DNA of 64,000 bases from Gillisia sp. Hel_I_86 (lineage in GTDB: Bacteria > Bacteroidota > Bacteroidia > Flavobacteriales > Flavobacteriaceae), in assembly GCF_007827275.1 (NCBI RefSeq), contig NZ_VISE01000001.1, positions 1,116,001 through 1,180,000 of the forward strand. The letters run 5' to 3'. The notes under the pieces were generated by a model. The model was not told where the DNA came from and did no database searches. It worked only from the letters and a program-made list of their open reading frames with translations. Below, in pieces: positions 34,783-44,014 of this stretch. The translations under genes were made by a program, and so were the position numbers. How positions within the stretch are numbered: the stretch's first letter is position 1; each line of letters starts with the position of its first letter.

Positions 34783-35619
34783 ATGGTCGAAGCTATAACC
34801 CACACAATTTCTGGATATAGACAGGATATTTTTAAAATTGAAGAAGGAGACCTCAATGAATTTCGAAATATCGAAAAAGGTATTCAAATTTCTAGGTCTT
34901 ATCTTCAAAAACTTCGAGTTGTACTCCGAAATGGGAAATTCAAGAATAAAGAGGATGAAATTTCATTCTTTAAAAAACAAAAGCCATTTATTTACGGCCA
35001 TCTAAAATTCTTTGCCAAGCTCTATAAATTTCTTTTGACAAAACCTAGAGGTACGGATAAATCAAAACGTTTATACATAGATGCAGAAATAAAAAAACTC
35101 CAGGACTATTATTACTACAATAGCGAGTTCATTAAGTACTACAGACAGAACGCCACGTTTTTAGATGAGTTCTATTTTTTGCGTGGCAATGATAATATAG
35201 GTTTGATGGCAGATACTTCTCATTTTTATACGGATGCAGAATTCTCTACCAGTCACGACAACGCTGTGGCCAAAATTATCGCCTACGATTTATTGCTGAA
35301 CCATTATACCGAAGAGTTGAACAAACTAAAAAAGCCATCAAGAAGGAATCAAAAGAATATTTTTTTCGAACGATTGAACCTAACTTGGATTGCCAACAAA
35401 ATAGACTTGGTAGAACTTACTTATGCGCTTATTGCTTCGGGCGCGGTTAAGGGCGATATTAAAGAGTTGGCAGCTGCCTTTGAAAAAAATTTTGATATTG
35501 ATCTGGGCAACATTTATCGAACATTTTTGGAAATACGGGCACGGAAAATTGATCTCGCAAAGTTTATGGACAAACTTAAAGCCAGCTTACTTCGGAAAAT
35601 CGAGGACGCTGATAACTAA
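34783..35619 (+). CDS. rteC: RteC family protein, copy 2
   Basis: This 278-residue paralogue of the protein at 31466 has nearly identical blocks (EKGIQISRSYLQKLRV, KFFAKLYKFLLTKPRGTDKS, RQNATFLDEFYFLRGNDN, LIASGAVKGDIKELAAAFEK). It diverges at the N-terminus and in the linker near residue 190. Both copies are full length. This one is followed by a strong terminator. It is the copy adjacent to the ICE backbone (HTH and replication genes). Confidence 0.88.
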   Translation: MVEAITHTISGYRQDIFKIEEGDLNEFRNIEKGIQISRSYLQKLRVVLRNGKFKNKEDEISFFKKQKPFIYGHLKFFAKLYKFLLTKPRGTDKSKRLYIDAEIKKLQDYYYYNSEFIKYYRQNATFLDEFYFLRGNDNIGLMADTSHFYTDAEFSTSHDNAVAKIIAYDLLLNHYTEELNKLKKPSRRNQKNIFFERLNLTWIANKIDLVELTYALIASGAVKGDIKELAAAFEKNFDIDLGNIYRTFLEIRARKIDLAKFMDKLKASLLRKIEDADN

Positions 35620-35641
35620 TGTGACTTTAAATGTTAAATTC

Positions 35642-35676
35642 TTACCCAAGTTGGTTTCAACTTGGGTAATTCTTTT
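35642..35676 (+). terminator. Rho-independent terminator after RteC copy 2
   Basis: A perfect 12-bp stem, TTACCCAAGTTG (35642-35653) and CAACTTGGGTAA (35658-35669) with loop GTTT, is followed by TTCTTTTT. A diverged echo of the arms appears at about 35765-35795. Confidence 0.85.
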
Positions 35677-35906
35677 TAAAATGGATTTTGATACATTTTG
35701 AACGTCCAAATTACATTTTTAACTTTCAAAATACCCCAATACAGACTAATTATAAAGATGTTGAAGTTACACCCAACTTGGTTTCATCTTGTGAACAAAA
35801 CCCATTAATACTACCCAAATTTGTAGAACGAAAGTCAAATCAGGGCAGGGACTATCAAATTAGTTGATAGCGATGCGATAGTCCCTTTCTTTAAAACCGT
35901 TCTATT

Positions 35907-36191
35907 ATGCCGACAAGTATTATTACTACAGACGACCTTCGGGAATTCAAAATGGAATTGCTCGATGACATTAAAACCCTTTTAGCAAAACAGTCTAAAG
36001 GAAAATTGAAAAGATACCTCAAATCTTCACAGGTTATGGATTTACTGCAAGTAAGTCCGGGAACGCTTCAAAATTTAAGAATAAACGGCACCCTTCCCTA
36101 CACAAAAGTAGGCGGCATTATTTATTATGATGCAGAGGAAATCCAAAATGTGATGACCGCAAACCGTGTACAGCATGGTCTAAATTCTTAG
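35907..36191 (+). CDS. Excisionase-like helix-turn-helix protein
   Basis: This 94-residue protein has a C-terminal MerR-like HTH (KSSQVMDLLQVSPGTLQNLR, then NGTLPYTKVGGIIYYDAEEI). Such small HTH proteins sit between rteC and the replication genes of Bacteroidota conjugative elements and act as excision factors or regulators. It is 3 bp from the next gene. Confidence 0.82.
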   Translation: MPTSIITTDDLREFKMELLDDIKTLLAKQSKGKLKRYLKSSQVMDLLQVSPGTLQNLRINGTLPYTKVGGIIYYDAEEIQNVMTANRVQHGLNS

Positions 36192-36459
36192 GCAATGAAC
36201 TATATAAAGCTACTCAACGCGGCTTTTGAAAAGTTCTATTTTGATGACCGCCTTAACCCTACCCATATCAGTCTGTATATGGCGCTGTTCCAAGAGTGGA
36301 ACAGTAGCCGCTTTGCGGATGAATTCTACGTGAACCGACGCGACCTAATGATGGCCTCGAAAATAGGTTCAAAATCAACGTATCATAGATGTGTTACAGA
36401 GCTTGATTCTTGGAACTACCTCTTTTACTTTCCATCTAACAATCCATATAAAGGAAGTA

Positions 36460-37582
36460 ATACCAATTTAACTATTAAAAGTCGTAATAAATGCATTTAC
36501 ATAATGGTGATTGCCAGTAATTGATTTTATTGTTTGCTTGCCCATATCTTTTACGATTTGATGTAGCCATTGTTTAAGTTCCTGCATTGATTTAAACCTT
36601 TGATTTTTAAACCTATTTTTAATATACTGCCATACTTGTTCACACGGATTGAGTTCTGGAGTGTAAGGCGGAATTCTCAACAAATATATATTCTCGGGCA
36701 CATTAATATTTTTTGTCGAATGAAAACCAGCATTATCAATTATCACAATTTTAAATTCTTGAGGTTTGTATTTAGAGAAGTTCTCTAGATAAGCTTCGAA
36801 AACAGTAGTATCTACTCCATTAATTTCCCAGACAAAACTATTTCCGTTTATTGGGGAATAACTACCATATAGATAAGTTGTTTTAAATATGTGTTGATAT
36901 TTGACAATAGGTTTGATCCCGCAGGCTGTTAAGTGTTTGCCGGTATGGGTCATCATACCAAATCGAGCTTCATCTTGAAAGTACAAATTTACTTGCTTAT
37001 ACTTGTTTTTATTTAGACTTGTTCTAATGTTGTCTAGGTCATTAGGGAGTTTTTAAAAAAGCTTTTCCAGCTTCTTCATCTTTTTTATAATGAGATTTAC
37101 GGGGGCTTTTAAGCTTGGTCTTAAAATGCTTTATCAAATATTTGCGCAACCAATGGTATTGTATATCTATGTCAAATTCATTATTTACCCACGCTTGCGC
37201 ATCCCAATATCCTAAAAATCCCTGGTCGCTAGAATTCAAACGTTTTTCAAGTTCCTTATGTATTTCAGGAGTGATTATTTTTGACTTTTTGTTCTTGGGC
37301 AAATCAGTCAATAAAAACGATATTCCATTTTCAAGATACTGTTTTGTCCAGCGTTGTTGGGTTCGTGGATCAATACCTAAATAATCGCAAAGCTCGTGGC
37401 GTGTTTTAAATTTGTTCTCTTTTAGATAGATTAAAAACATAACACGCTTTTCATGCTTTATATTAGTTTGACTTTTGCGGAGTGCCCTAAGCTCTTCAAC
37501 GCTTTGGGTTATTGTAAATTCTTGTGGTTTTGCCATTAGTAAATATACAAAAAAATAGCGACATTGTATAAGTAAATTGGTA
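36460..37582. mobile_element. IS630-family insertion sequence
   Basis: The ends TACCAATTTA (36461-36470) and its complement near 37573-37582 begin imperfect inverted repeats that agree at about 19 of 24 positions. TA dinucleotides flank it (36458-36459 and 37583-37584), the target duplication of the family. Removing the element and one TA restores a host reading frame. Its transposase is split by a frameshift. Confidence 0.85.
36468..37536 (-). pseudogene. IS630-family transposase, two frames
   Basis: The first part (37536-37042) encodes an HTH region (RHELCDYLGIDPRTQQRWTK) and stops after GKAFLKTP. In another frame the protein continues as LPNDLDNIRT and then YFQDEARFGMM, IIDNAGFH and TPELNPCEQVWQYIK, the D-D-E triad. 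The break lies in an A-rich stretch followed by ACTCCC at about 37045-37060. Loss of one CT pair would explain it. Programmed frameshifting is possible in this family, but the shift needed here is +1 or -2, so decay is my first reading. Confidence 0.75.
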
Positions 37583-38055
37583 TAAGATCAAGATGGCCAT
37601 TATCGAGAAAAGTGATGAGACGGTTACGGGACGGTACCATCCCGAATTAGAACATCTTGCGGAACGGTACCATCCCATACGTGAACCAGTAATGGGACAG
37701 TACCGTCCCATAAATGGACAAGTAGTGGACCCACACCGTCCCATAGGTGGACAAGCATTGGTATCTACTATAAACAATACCAAACAAGTAAACAATAAAA
37801 AACAACCAAAGGGCTGGCAGACCGTTATTGATTTTTTTATTGAAAAAGGTTTTGATGCCGATGAAGGAAAAAAATTCTTTGAGCATTACGAAACCCGACA
37901 TTGGCAAACCAGCGATGGAAAAGAAATTCGAGATTGGCGAGCCTTGGCTAAAAATTGGATGGACAGAACCGAATTATTCGACGAGGAAAACAAACCAAAC
38001 AAAGAGCAACCGTCCCAAATCAAGGACAACTTGCGTACCACTAAAAACAAAGATT

Positions 38056-38718
38056 ATGGACAACCCCTCTAAAATTACCGAAGGTGGCGTGGAATATTCG
38101 CTCGGAAAGTTTGATGGTAAAAGCGTTCTCTACGATTTTGACCAAATCTTGATTTATCTTAATGCAAAGGGTAAGCTGCTCTTTGGCAAGAACTTCAGAA
38201 TTTATGATGAGGATACCGTTATAATCCGTAAGCTGTGCCACTATTTTATCAAGGACAAAGAGAATTGTGAAAAAGAAGGAATTGACCCTGACAAGGGCAT
38301 TCTGCTTTCCGGGCCGGTTGGTTGTGGAAAGACTACATTGATGCGATTATTAAGGTATATCGTCCCATTACAGCGACCATATGAAATGATTCCGTGCCGG
38401 AATGTAGCGTTTAGTTTTAATCATTTGGGATTTAAGACTATTGAGGAATATGGTAACACGAAATTTTTCTGCTTTGACGATTTAGGCATTGAACCTGCTG
38501 GAAGATTTTACGGCAAAGATTTGAACGTGATGGGCGAAGTGCTTTTATCTCGTTACGAACTTTATCTTCAGACCAAGCATAAAATCAAAACCCACGCTAC
38601 TACCAATCTCAATGCCGAGGAACTTGAGGAACGCTACGGTAACCGTGTCCGTAGCCGGATGCGTGAACTGTTTAATTTGATAGCCTTTGATGAAGGGGCT
38701 GGGGATAAGAGAAAATAA
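38056..38718 (+). CDS. DnaC/IstB-like AAA+ ATPase of the ICE
   Basis: From the ATG at 38056 it is 220 residues. Walker A is GPVGCGKTT, Walker B is FFCFDDLGIEP, and the arginine-rich end NRVRSRMRELFNLIAFD follows. Such helicase-loader-like ATPases accompany the DnaD-like gene in ICE replication modules. The longer frame from 37828 overlaps the previous gene heavily and has no family match, so I reject that start. The gene overlaps the upstream stop by 17 bp. Its last 75 bp are echoed at 42261. Confidence 0.83.
   Translation: MDNPSKITEGGVEYSLGKFDGKSVLYDFDQILIYLNAKGKLLFGKNFRIYDEDTVIIRKLCHYFIKDKENCEKEGIDPDKGILLSGPVGCGKTTLMRLLRYIVPLQRPYEMIPCRNVAFSFNHLGFKTIEEYGNTKFFCFDDLGIEPAGRFYGKDLNVMGEVLLSRYELYLQTKHKIKTHATTNLNAEELEERYGNRVRSRMRELFNLIAFDEGAGDKRK
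38641..38715 (+). repeat. Direct repeat, copy 1 (3' end of the ATPase gene)
   Basis: The final codons of the ATPase gene (AACCGTGTCC, then TTTAATTTGATAGC and GATGAAGGGGCTGGG) are found again at 42261-42330 with 55 of the first 60 bases identical. The two copies enclose the TonB receptor and PepSY genes. Confidence 0.85.
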
Positions 38719-38733
38719 AATAAATTTTGTTTG

Positions 38734-38771
38734 TTTAGAATAAGTCTAAATAAATATAATTATTATATTTG
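38734..38771 (+). promoter_or_regulatory. Iron-repressor-like operator and promoter of the TonB receptor gene
   Basis: TTTAGA-ATAAG-TCTAAA (38734-38750) is a 6-bp-arm palindrome resembling iron-responsive (Fur- or DtxR-type) operators. TATATTTG (38764-38771) is a perfect Bacteroidota -7 element. The palindrome covers the -33 position, so repressor binding would block transcription. The start codon follows 22 bp later. Confidence 0.55.
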
Positions 38772-38793
38772 GCAAAAATTAAATCATTGACCA

Positions 38794-41145
38794 ATGAAAA
38801 TCAAATTAAAATTATTGTTTGCCACACTTAGCTTACTTAGCTCTTTTACATATGCACAAACCACCTTAACAGGCACTGTCAAAGATGAAAGCGGTGAACC
38901 TCTTATGGGTGCTAATATAACCTTAACTTCAACGCGGGGAACTATTACAGATATTGATGGAAAGTATTCTATTTCCAATATTGAAAAAGGAAATTATACT
39001 GTAAAAGTTTTCTTTATAGGGTTTAAATCACAGACCAAGACGGTAAATGTTTCCAGTCAAGAAATTATTACCCTTGATTTTATGCTTTATGGATCAAACC
39101 AACAGTTGAGTGAAGTTGTAATCACTTCCAACAGAACACGTGAAACTTTAGACGAAGTACCCTCCTCCGTATCTGTATTAAACTCTCAGCAAATCGAAAA
39201 CTTGGCCCAAACAAGCAATTCTATTGCAGATGTATTGACTGAAGTACCAGGCCTAGCATTAAGTTCTAACCGCACTAGCAGTACAGGGCAGACATTAAGA
39301 GGAAGAAATATGCTGATATTGATTGATGGAATCCCACAATCCACACCGCTTCGTAGGGGAGGAAGAGATGTAAATACTATTGACCCAAGTACCTTAGAAA
39401 GAATTGAAGTTATAAAAGGTGCCACCGCAATTTATGGAAACGGTGCCGATGGAGGTATTGTAAACTACATCACAAAAAAACCTAACACTACAAAAAAATT
39501 AGAAAGTACAACTTCTATTGGGGCAGAAGGAGCTTTGGTAGATATTGATAAAACCGTTGGCGCTAACGTAACCCAAACATTCTCCGGGCAGCTTGATAAA
39601 TTAGGATATGTGACCAGTGGAAGCTTTAGACAAACAGGTGTCTACAAAGATGCGAACGGTATGGTCCTGTCACCATTTTATGGCTTAGGGGAAACCAGTC
39701 AGTATAGCCTATTTGGTAAATTGAATTATCAAATCACCAAAAAACAACGAGTAGAATTAATGTACAACTATTTTAGCAGTAATCAAGATTCCGATTACAT
39801 TCCCTTGGTAGGTGTGTATGGAGAAAGTCCTACTATCGGAGTTCTTGGGGATGATTTAGGGGAAGACCAGGGAAATAGATATAATCATAATGCACAATTA
39901 ACCTACGATTATGATGATATTTTTGGCAATACCGATTTCAGGTTAAATCTTTATTTGCAAGATTTTAAGACTGTTTATGGTTATACAGATAGTTTTTACG
40001 ATCCCAACTTAGGTTTTGATGGTGGACAGTCATCAATATTATCTACCAAAAAAGGTGCAAGATTAAACTTTAAAACACCATATTCCTTCGGTGAAGTAAA
40101 CGGAAATATTCTTTATGGAGTTGATATTTTAAATGATAGAACTTCTCAAGAATTAGTTGATGGCCGGAAATGGGTGCCCGAAATGGATATGACGAATTTT
40201 GCGCCTTATGCACAGTTGAAAACACTTTATAAAAATTTTGTTTTAAAAGCGGGGATTAGACTTGAAAATATCAACATCCAAATTCCAGATTATACTACAC
40301 TTACCAGGTACAATTTGGGTGAAACAACTCCTAATAGCGGGGGAATAGCTATAACAGGAGGGAAACTGAACTACAATGCCACGGTATTTAATGCTGGGGT
40401 ACGATATAACAAATGGAGGGTTTTTAAACCTTTTGTTAGTTTCTCCCAAAGTTTTTCCATTGCCGATTTAGGCAGAACATTGCGTTCGGCAACGGAAAAT
40501 ACCGTTAATCAGATTAATTCTGAAGCCGTGATTGCTAATAATTATGAAATTGGTTTTAATACACATATAGGAAGAACCAGTTTGAGCGGTGCATATTTTA
40601 TTAGCACCTCCAATTTAGGTTCTACTTATAGCGAAACTCCAAGCGGTGCCTTCGAAATTTTAAGACAACCGGAAAAGGTATATGGATTTGAACTTTCATT
40701 GGATACCGAACTTTTAAGAAATATAAATTTTGGGACTTCGGTTTCATACACAGAAGGGAAAATAGATACTCAGGACAATGGAGATTATAAAACTTTTATA
40801 GGGGGCGATAGAATTCCACCATTAAAACTAGTTTCTTATTTGTCCTACAAGTTGACAAATAAATTCGATGCTCGGCTAACACATATTTACAGTGGCGACA
40901 GAAATCGCTTTGACCCTAATGAAAATGGAGGATATACTTATGGTAAAGGCCCGGTCAACAGCTTTAATATATTTAACCTTACAACAAATTATCAACTTAC
41001 CCCTACTACAGAAATAGGCGTTGGAGTTAGAAATCTATTGAATGAAGATTACTATCCCCCAATTTCTCAATGGAATGCAAGGGATTCCAATTACATTAAG
41101 GCAAATGGGACGCAATTTAATGTATCTCTTACTGTAAACTTATAG
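38794..41145 (+). CDS. TonB-dependent siderophore-type receptor
   Basis: This 783-residue protein has a signal peptide (1 to about 21, ending SFTYA), then a carboxypeptidase-regulatory-like domain (about 23-107: LTGTVKDESGEPLMGANITL), then a plug (about 115-225, with LRGRNMLILIDGIPQ and IEVIKGATAIYGNGADGG). A 22-strand barrel follows, closing with GTQFNVSLTVNL. It imports iron chelates across the outer membrane using TonB energy. The next gene encodes a PepSY reductase, so the pair is an iron acquisition module, carried as ICE cargo between direct repeats. Confidence 0.9.
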   Translation: MKIKLKLLFATLSLLSSFTYAQTTLTGTVKDESGEPLMGANITLTSTRGTITDIDGKYSISNIEKGNYTVKVFFIGFKSQTKTVNVSSQEIITLDFMLYGSNQQLSEVVITSNRTRETLDEVPSSVSVLNSQQIENLAQTSNSIADVLTEVPGLALSSNRTSSTGQTLRGRNMLILIDGIPQSTPLRRGGRDVNTIDPSTLERIEVIKGATAIYGNGADGGIVNYITKKPNTTKKLESTTSIGAEGALVDIDKTVGANVTQTFSGQLDKLGYVTSGSFRQTGVYKDANGMVLSPFYGLGETSQYSLFGKLNYQITKKQRVELMYNYFSSNQDSDYIPLVGVYGESPTIGVLGDDLGEDQGNRYNHNAQLTYDYDDIFGNTDFRLNLYLQDFKTVYGYTDSFYDPNLGFDGGQSSILSTKKGARLNFKTPYSFGEVNGNILYGVDILNDRTSQELVDGRKWVPEMDMTNFAPYAQLKTLYKNFVLKAGIRLENINIQIPDYTTLTRYNLGETTPNSGGIAITGGKLNYNATVFNAGVRYNKWRVFKPFVSFSQSFSIADLGRTLRSATENTVNQINSEAVIANNYEIGFNTHIGRTSLSGAYFISTSNLGSTYSETPSGAFEILRQPEKVYGFELSLDTELLRNINFGTSVSYTEGKIDTQDNGDYKTFIGGDRIPPLKLVSYLSYKLTNKFDARLTHIYSGDRNRFDPNENGGYTYGKGPVNSFNIFNLTTNYQLTPTTEIGVGVRNLLNEDYYPPISQWNARDSNYIKANGTQFNVSLTVNL

Positions 41146-41155
41146 TAGTAATTTA

Positions 41156-42196
41156 ATGAACAACAGAACCCTATTAAAATACCACTCCTATTTCGGGATC
41201 GTTGCAGGTGTATTCTTGTTCGTTATGGGTATTACGGGCTCTGTATTAATCTTTACTGAAGACATAGACCATCTGCTTTTTAATAAGTATGAGGCTGAAA
41301 TCAATACTACCGACTTACAATTAGACAAAGCCACAGCAACGGTTCAGGATAAATTTCCTAATTGGGATACCAGGATAATCAAGTTTGAGAAAGGCAAAAC
41401 TATTTTATTCAATTTAAGAAGACCAGAAGCAAGAAAATATGTTTTTGTTCAACCCAGTACCGGTAATATTATCAAAACTATAAATGCCAACACCCATTTT
41501 ACCAAATGGCTTTTAAAGTTCCATTATTCATTACATACCGGGATTATTGGTAGGTTTTTAGTGTTTTTTGCAGGAATTGCTTTTTTTCTTTCTTTGCTTA
41601 CAGGAATTATCCTTTACCGTAAAATGATTGTCAAAACACTTTTATTTCAAGTAAAAATAAAAAGTACTAATAAAAGAACTTTCTACTCAGCCCTACATCG
41701 ATATGTGGGGGTTTGGGCGTTATTATTGAACCTTGTAATTGTATTCACGGGTATTTTCTTAGCGTATAAAGTTGTCAATTCAGGATTAAGGGAAAGTATA
41801 GAACCTTCGCCCCCCATATTAAAAACATCTTTAGAAGCATCTTTAATTAAAATTGAAAAAGAATATCCTACCTTTAACGCTACTTACATAAGATTGCCCT
41901 CTTCAAAAAAAGGAAACATAGTTTTTAATGGAACTTTCGAAGAAGATGCGTTTTATCTAAGTAAATATTACAACAAGTTTTCCGTTGATTATATAACTGG
42001 AGCTATTGTCAGTATCGATAAAATTAATGAAGCAAGCTTCATTACTAAATTCAATAGTAGCATCTTGCCGCTTCATTTCGGTCAATATGGAGGTTGGGTT
42101 AGTAAAGTTTTATACTGTATCGTTGGACTTTCCGGTCCTTTTTTATCCATATCAGGTTATTTCATCTGGTTAAAAAGAAAAAAATTACTTTGCTGA
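41156..42196 (+). CDS. PepSY-associated membrane protein (PiuB-like)
   Basis: This 346-residue protein has four membrane segments: about 12-34 (FGIVAGVFLFVMGITGSVLI), about 135-157, about 185-205, and one near the C-terminus. Two PepSY-type periplasmic segments lie between them. Proteins of this type partner TonB-dependent siderophore receptors and are thought to reduce chelated iron or assist uptake at the inner membrane. It starts 11 bp after the receptor gene, in one operon. Confidence 0.85.
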   Translation: MNNRTLLKYHSYFGIVAGVFLFVMGITGSVLIFTEDIDHLLFNKYEAEINTTDLQLDKATATVQDKFPNWDTRIIKFEKGKTILFNLRRPEARKYVFVQPSTGNIIKTINANTHFTKWLLKFHYSLHTGIIGRFLVFFAGIAFFLSLLTGIILYRKMIVKTLLFQVKIKSTNKRTFYSALHRYVGVWALLLNLVIVFTGIFLAYKVVNSGLRESIEPSPPILKTSLEASLIKIEKEYPTFNATYIRLPSSKKGNIVFNGTFEEDAFYLSKYYNKFSVDYITGAIVSIDKINEASFITKFNSSILPLHFGQYGGWVSKVLYCIVGLSGPFLSISGYFIWLKRKKLLC

Positions 42197-42260
42197 AAGA
42201 GAATTATACATCAATTCTTTATGAATAATTTATTTATTTATCTCTCATTTTAATTTTGGA

Positions 42261-42330
42261 AACCGTGTCCGCAGCCGGATGCAAGAATTGTTTAATTTGA
42301 TAGCTTTTGATGAAGGGGCTGGGATAAAAG
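42261..42330 (+). repeat. Direct repeat, copy 2 (relic of ATPase 3' end)
   Basis: About 70 bp matches the 3' end of the ATPase gene at 38641. It has no start and no upstream homology; it is a bare 3' tail. The remainder of 42197-42378 shows nothing else. Confidence 0.85.
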
Positions 42331-42378
42331 GAAGTGCAATTAAACTTAGTGTCTCTTACTGAAAAAACTTGCGCTGAC

Positions 42379-43035
42379 TTATTCAGGTTTACTACCCGAA
42401 GCGACAAATATGCCACCATAGTTGAAACTGTCATCCACTTTAAAATTGGAAACCTTCATCTCTAAATATTGGTATATTGGTCTGTCCACTTCGCCTTTCC
42501 CAATCCATTTTACAAAATCGCCCTTCAAACTTGGTTTTTCAAGGTACCAGTCCAGAATAACAATTCTACCGTTTGGTTTTAAGATTGAAATCATATTGTC
42601 GATTATGTTTCGCCATTCGGGTAGCCCAGACAAACCAAGGTCGCAAAAAACAGCGTCAACGGTAATTTGTTCATCCCGATAATCAAGCCAATTCTGGTCA
42701 ATTTTAGTAGCATCGTTTAATTCCGTTTCGATATTCGTCCAACCGTTTTTTTCTATTTTTTGTCTTGCCTTATCAAGCATTCCGCTGGACAGGTCAATGC
42801 CGATGATTAGTCCTGAGTTGTTCAAATATTCGTTGAAATATTTGAAGTTGACCCCTGTTCCGCAGGGCACGTTCAAAACGGTCTGTCCATTTTTGAGTTG
42901 AAGTTCTTTGATGGCATAGTTCCTGGCTTTTTTATAATACCAATTTGAGATGTAATCGTAAATGACGGAAAGCTTATCGTAGTAACGAATAGCGTTTTCC
43001 TGTTCTTCCTTTGTTCCGTACATTTGAGTTTCCAT
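42379..43035 (-). CDS. Class I SAM-dependent methyltransferase
   Basis: This 218-residue protein has the SAM-binding motif I VLNVPCGTGVNFKYF (about 54-68), motif II with IGIDLSSGMLDKAR, and AVFCDLGLSGLPEW. It resembles the UbiE/Methyltransf_11 type. The substrate is unknown. It is transcribed opposite to the tra genes beside the amidase gene, and it is also found in relatives of this ICE as an accessory gene as far as I can judge from context. Confidence 0.8.
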   Translation of the reverse strand: METQMYGTKEEQENAIRYYDKLSVIYDYISNWYYKKARNYAIKELQLKNGQTVLNVPCGTGVNFKYFNEYLNNSGLIIGIDLSSGMLDKARQKIEKNGWTNIETELNDATKIDQNWLDYRDEQITVDAVFCDLGLSGLPEWRNIIDNMISILKPNGRIVILDWYLEKPSLKGDFVKWIGKGEVDRPIYQYLEMKVSNFKVDDSFNYGGIFVASGSKPE

Positions 43036-43178
43036 TACGCTTTTTTATCTGGTGATGAACTTGATGTATAAAAATACTCATTTCTTATTTTTTAGGTCAT
43101 AAATCTGCCTTAGAACTTCTGACAAAAAAACTTTCAATACTTCTCGGATGCTTTTAATTGTTTCGATGAATAAGTCTT

Positions 43179-43826
43179 TCATAATCGTTTATTTGAGTAG
43201 TTATAGATTCCTTTTAAAATAGCCATCGCCACGGCCTTGATTTTAGAAGGCTGCAAAAAATAGAACACTTCATCTTCGTTGGTAAGAAATCCAACTTCTA
43301 TTAAAACAGCAGGGCGGTAATCAACACTTTCCCGTAGCACCTGAAAATTCGCAAACTTCACGCCTCTACTCTCAAAACCCAATTCTTTTTTAAAATAAGC
43401 CTGCAACAGATAAGCAAGCAAGGTTGAAAGGTCTGAAAACTGAGATTTAGTATTAGCCACATAAACTTCAATGCCTCTTGCGCTAGCATTATCTGAATGA
43501 TTGCAATGCAAGGAGATAAAAAAATCAGCATTTAAAGTCTTTGCCAATTTTGTTCTATCCGATAGTGAAATGAGAGTATCTCCATACCGTGACAAGTAAA
43601 TATCAAGTGGCATTTTTGATTGTTTATTAATCCTTAATATTTCCAGAGCGATATTCATTACAACATCCTTCTCCTGAATCCCATTTATTCCAATGGCACC
43701 GGAATCAATTCCACCGTGTCCAACATCAATAACTATTATTTTTTGAGTTGCCGTTTTCTGTCCAAAAATGATGCACATTTTTAGGAGTAAAAAGACAAAA
43801 CTGGCGTTTTTGAACACTTTTTTCAT
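43179..43826 (-). CDS. N-acetylmuramoyl-L-alanine amidase
   Basis: From the ATG at 43826 it is 215 residues, with a signal-like N-terminus (KKVFKNASFVFLLLKMCIIF). Family motifs are IVIDVGHGGIDSGAIG (zinc His and Glu region), LHCNHSDN and PAVLIEVGFLTNEDE with the catalytic Glu. It cleaves peptidoglycan stem peptides in the periplasm. Conjugative elements often carry such an enzyme to open the wall for the transfer channel. An ATG upstream would add 26 residues without homology. Confidence 0.88.
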   Translation of the reverse strand: MKKVFKNASFVFLLLKMCIIFGQKTATQKIIVIDVGHGGIDSGAIGINGIQEKDVVMNIALEILRINKQSKMPLDIYLSRYGDTLISLSDRTKLAKTLNADFFISLHCNHSDNASARGIEVYVANTKSQFSDLSTLLAYLLQAYFKKELGFESRGVKFANFQVLRESVDYRPAVLIEVGFLTNEDEVFYFLQPSKIKAVAMAILKGIYNYSNKRL

Positions 43827-44014
43827 TTTCAATTTTTGAGTTATTAACAGCATCCCTTCAAAATTCCATAGCATTTGATACCAAATAATAACAACGGAAT
43901 TCAATCAATATCAAATAATATTTTATTCACAATTATTTGATTTTCAGTTATTTATATTTAAATATATGTAAATTTCGAATAACGAAAACAACACAAATTT
44001 TAAACTGTTACGTT

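Larger units (their letters stand above)
36195..38072 (+). pseudogene. ICE replication/regulatory gene interrupted by an IS630 element
   Basis: The left part (36195-36459) encodes MNYIKLLNAAFEKFYFDDRL and so on to NNPYKGS. The right part (37585-38072) continues KIKMAIIEKSDETVTGRYHP and ends in a domain with FFIEKGFDADEGKKFFEHYE. Joining the halves after removal of the insertion and one TA gives 753 nt, 250 uninterrupted codons, in frame. Equivalent ICE genes have an N-terminal winged-helix region, a variable linker and a DnaD-like C-terminus, and precede the DnaC-like ATPase gene. A truncated N-terminal piece or a 37593-start C-terminal piece could still be made. Confidence 0.8.

Noticed and set aside
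37828-38055. Longer start for the DnaC-like ATPase
   Set aside because: The extension overlaps the preceding gene in another frame and shows no family similarity; ATG 38056 gives the expected length.
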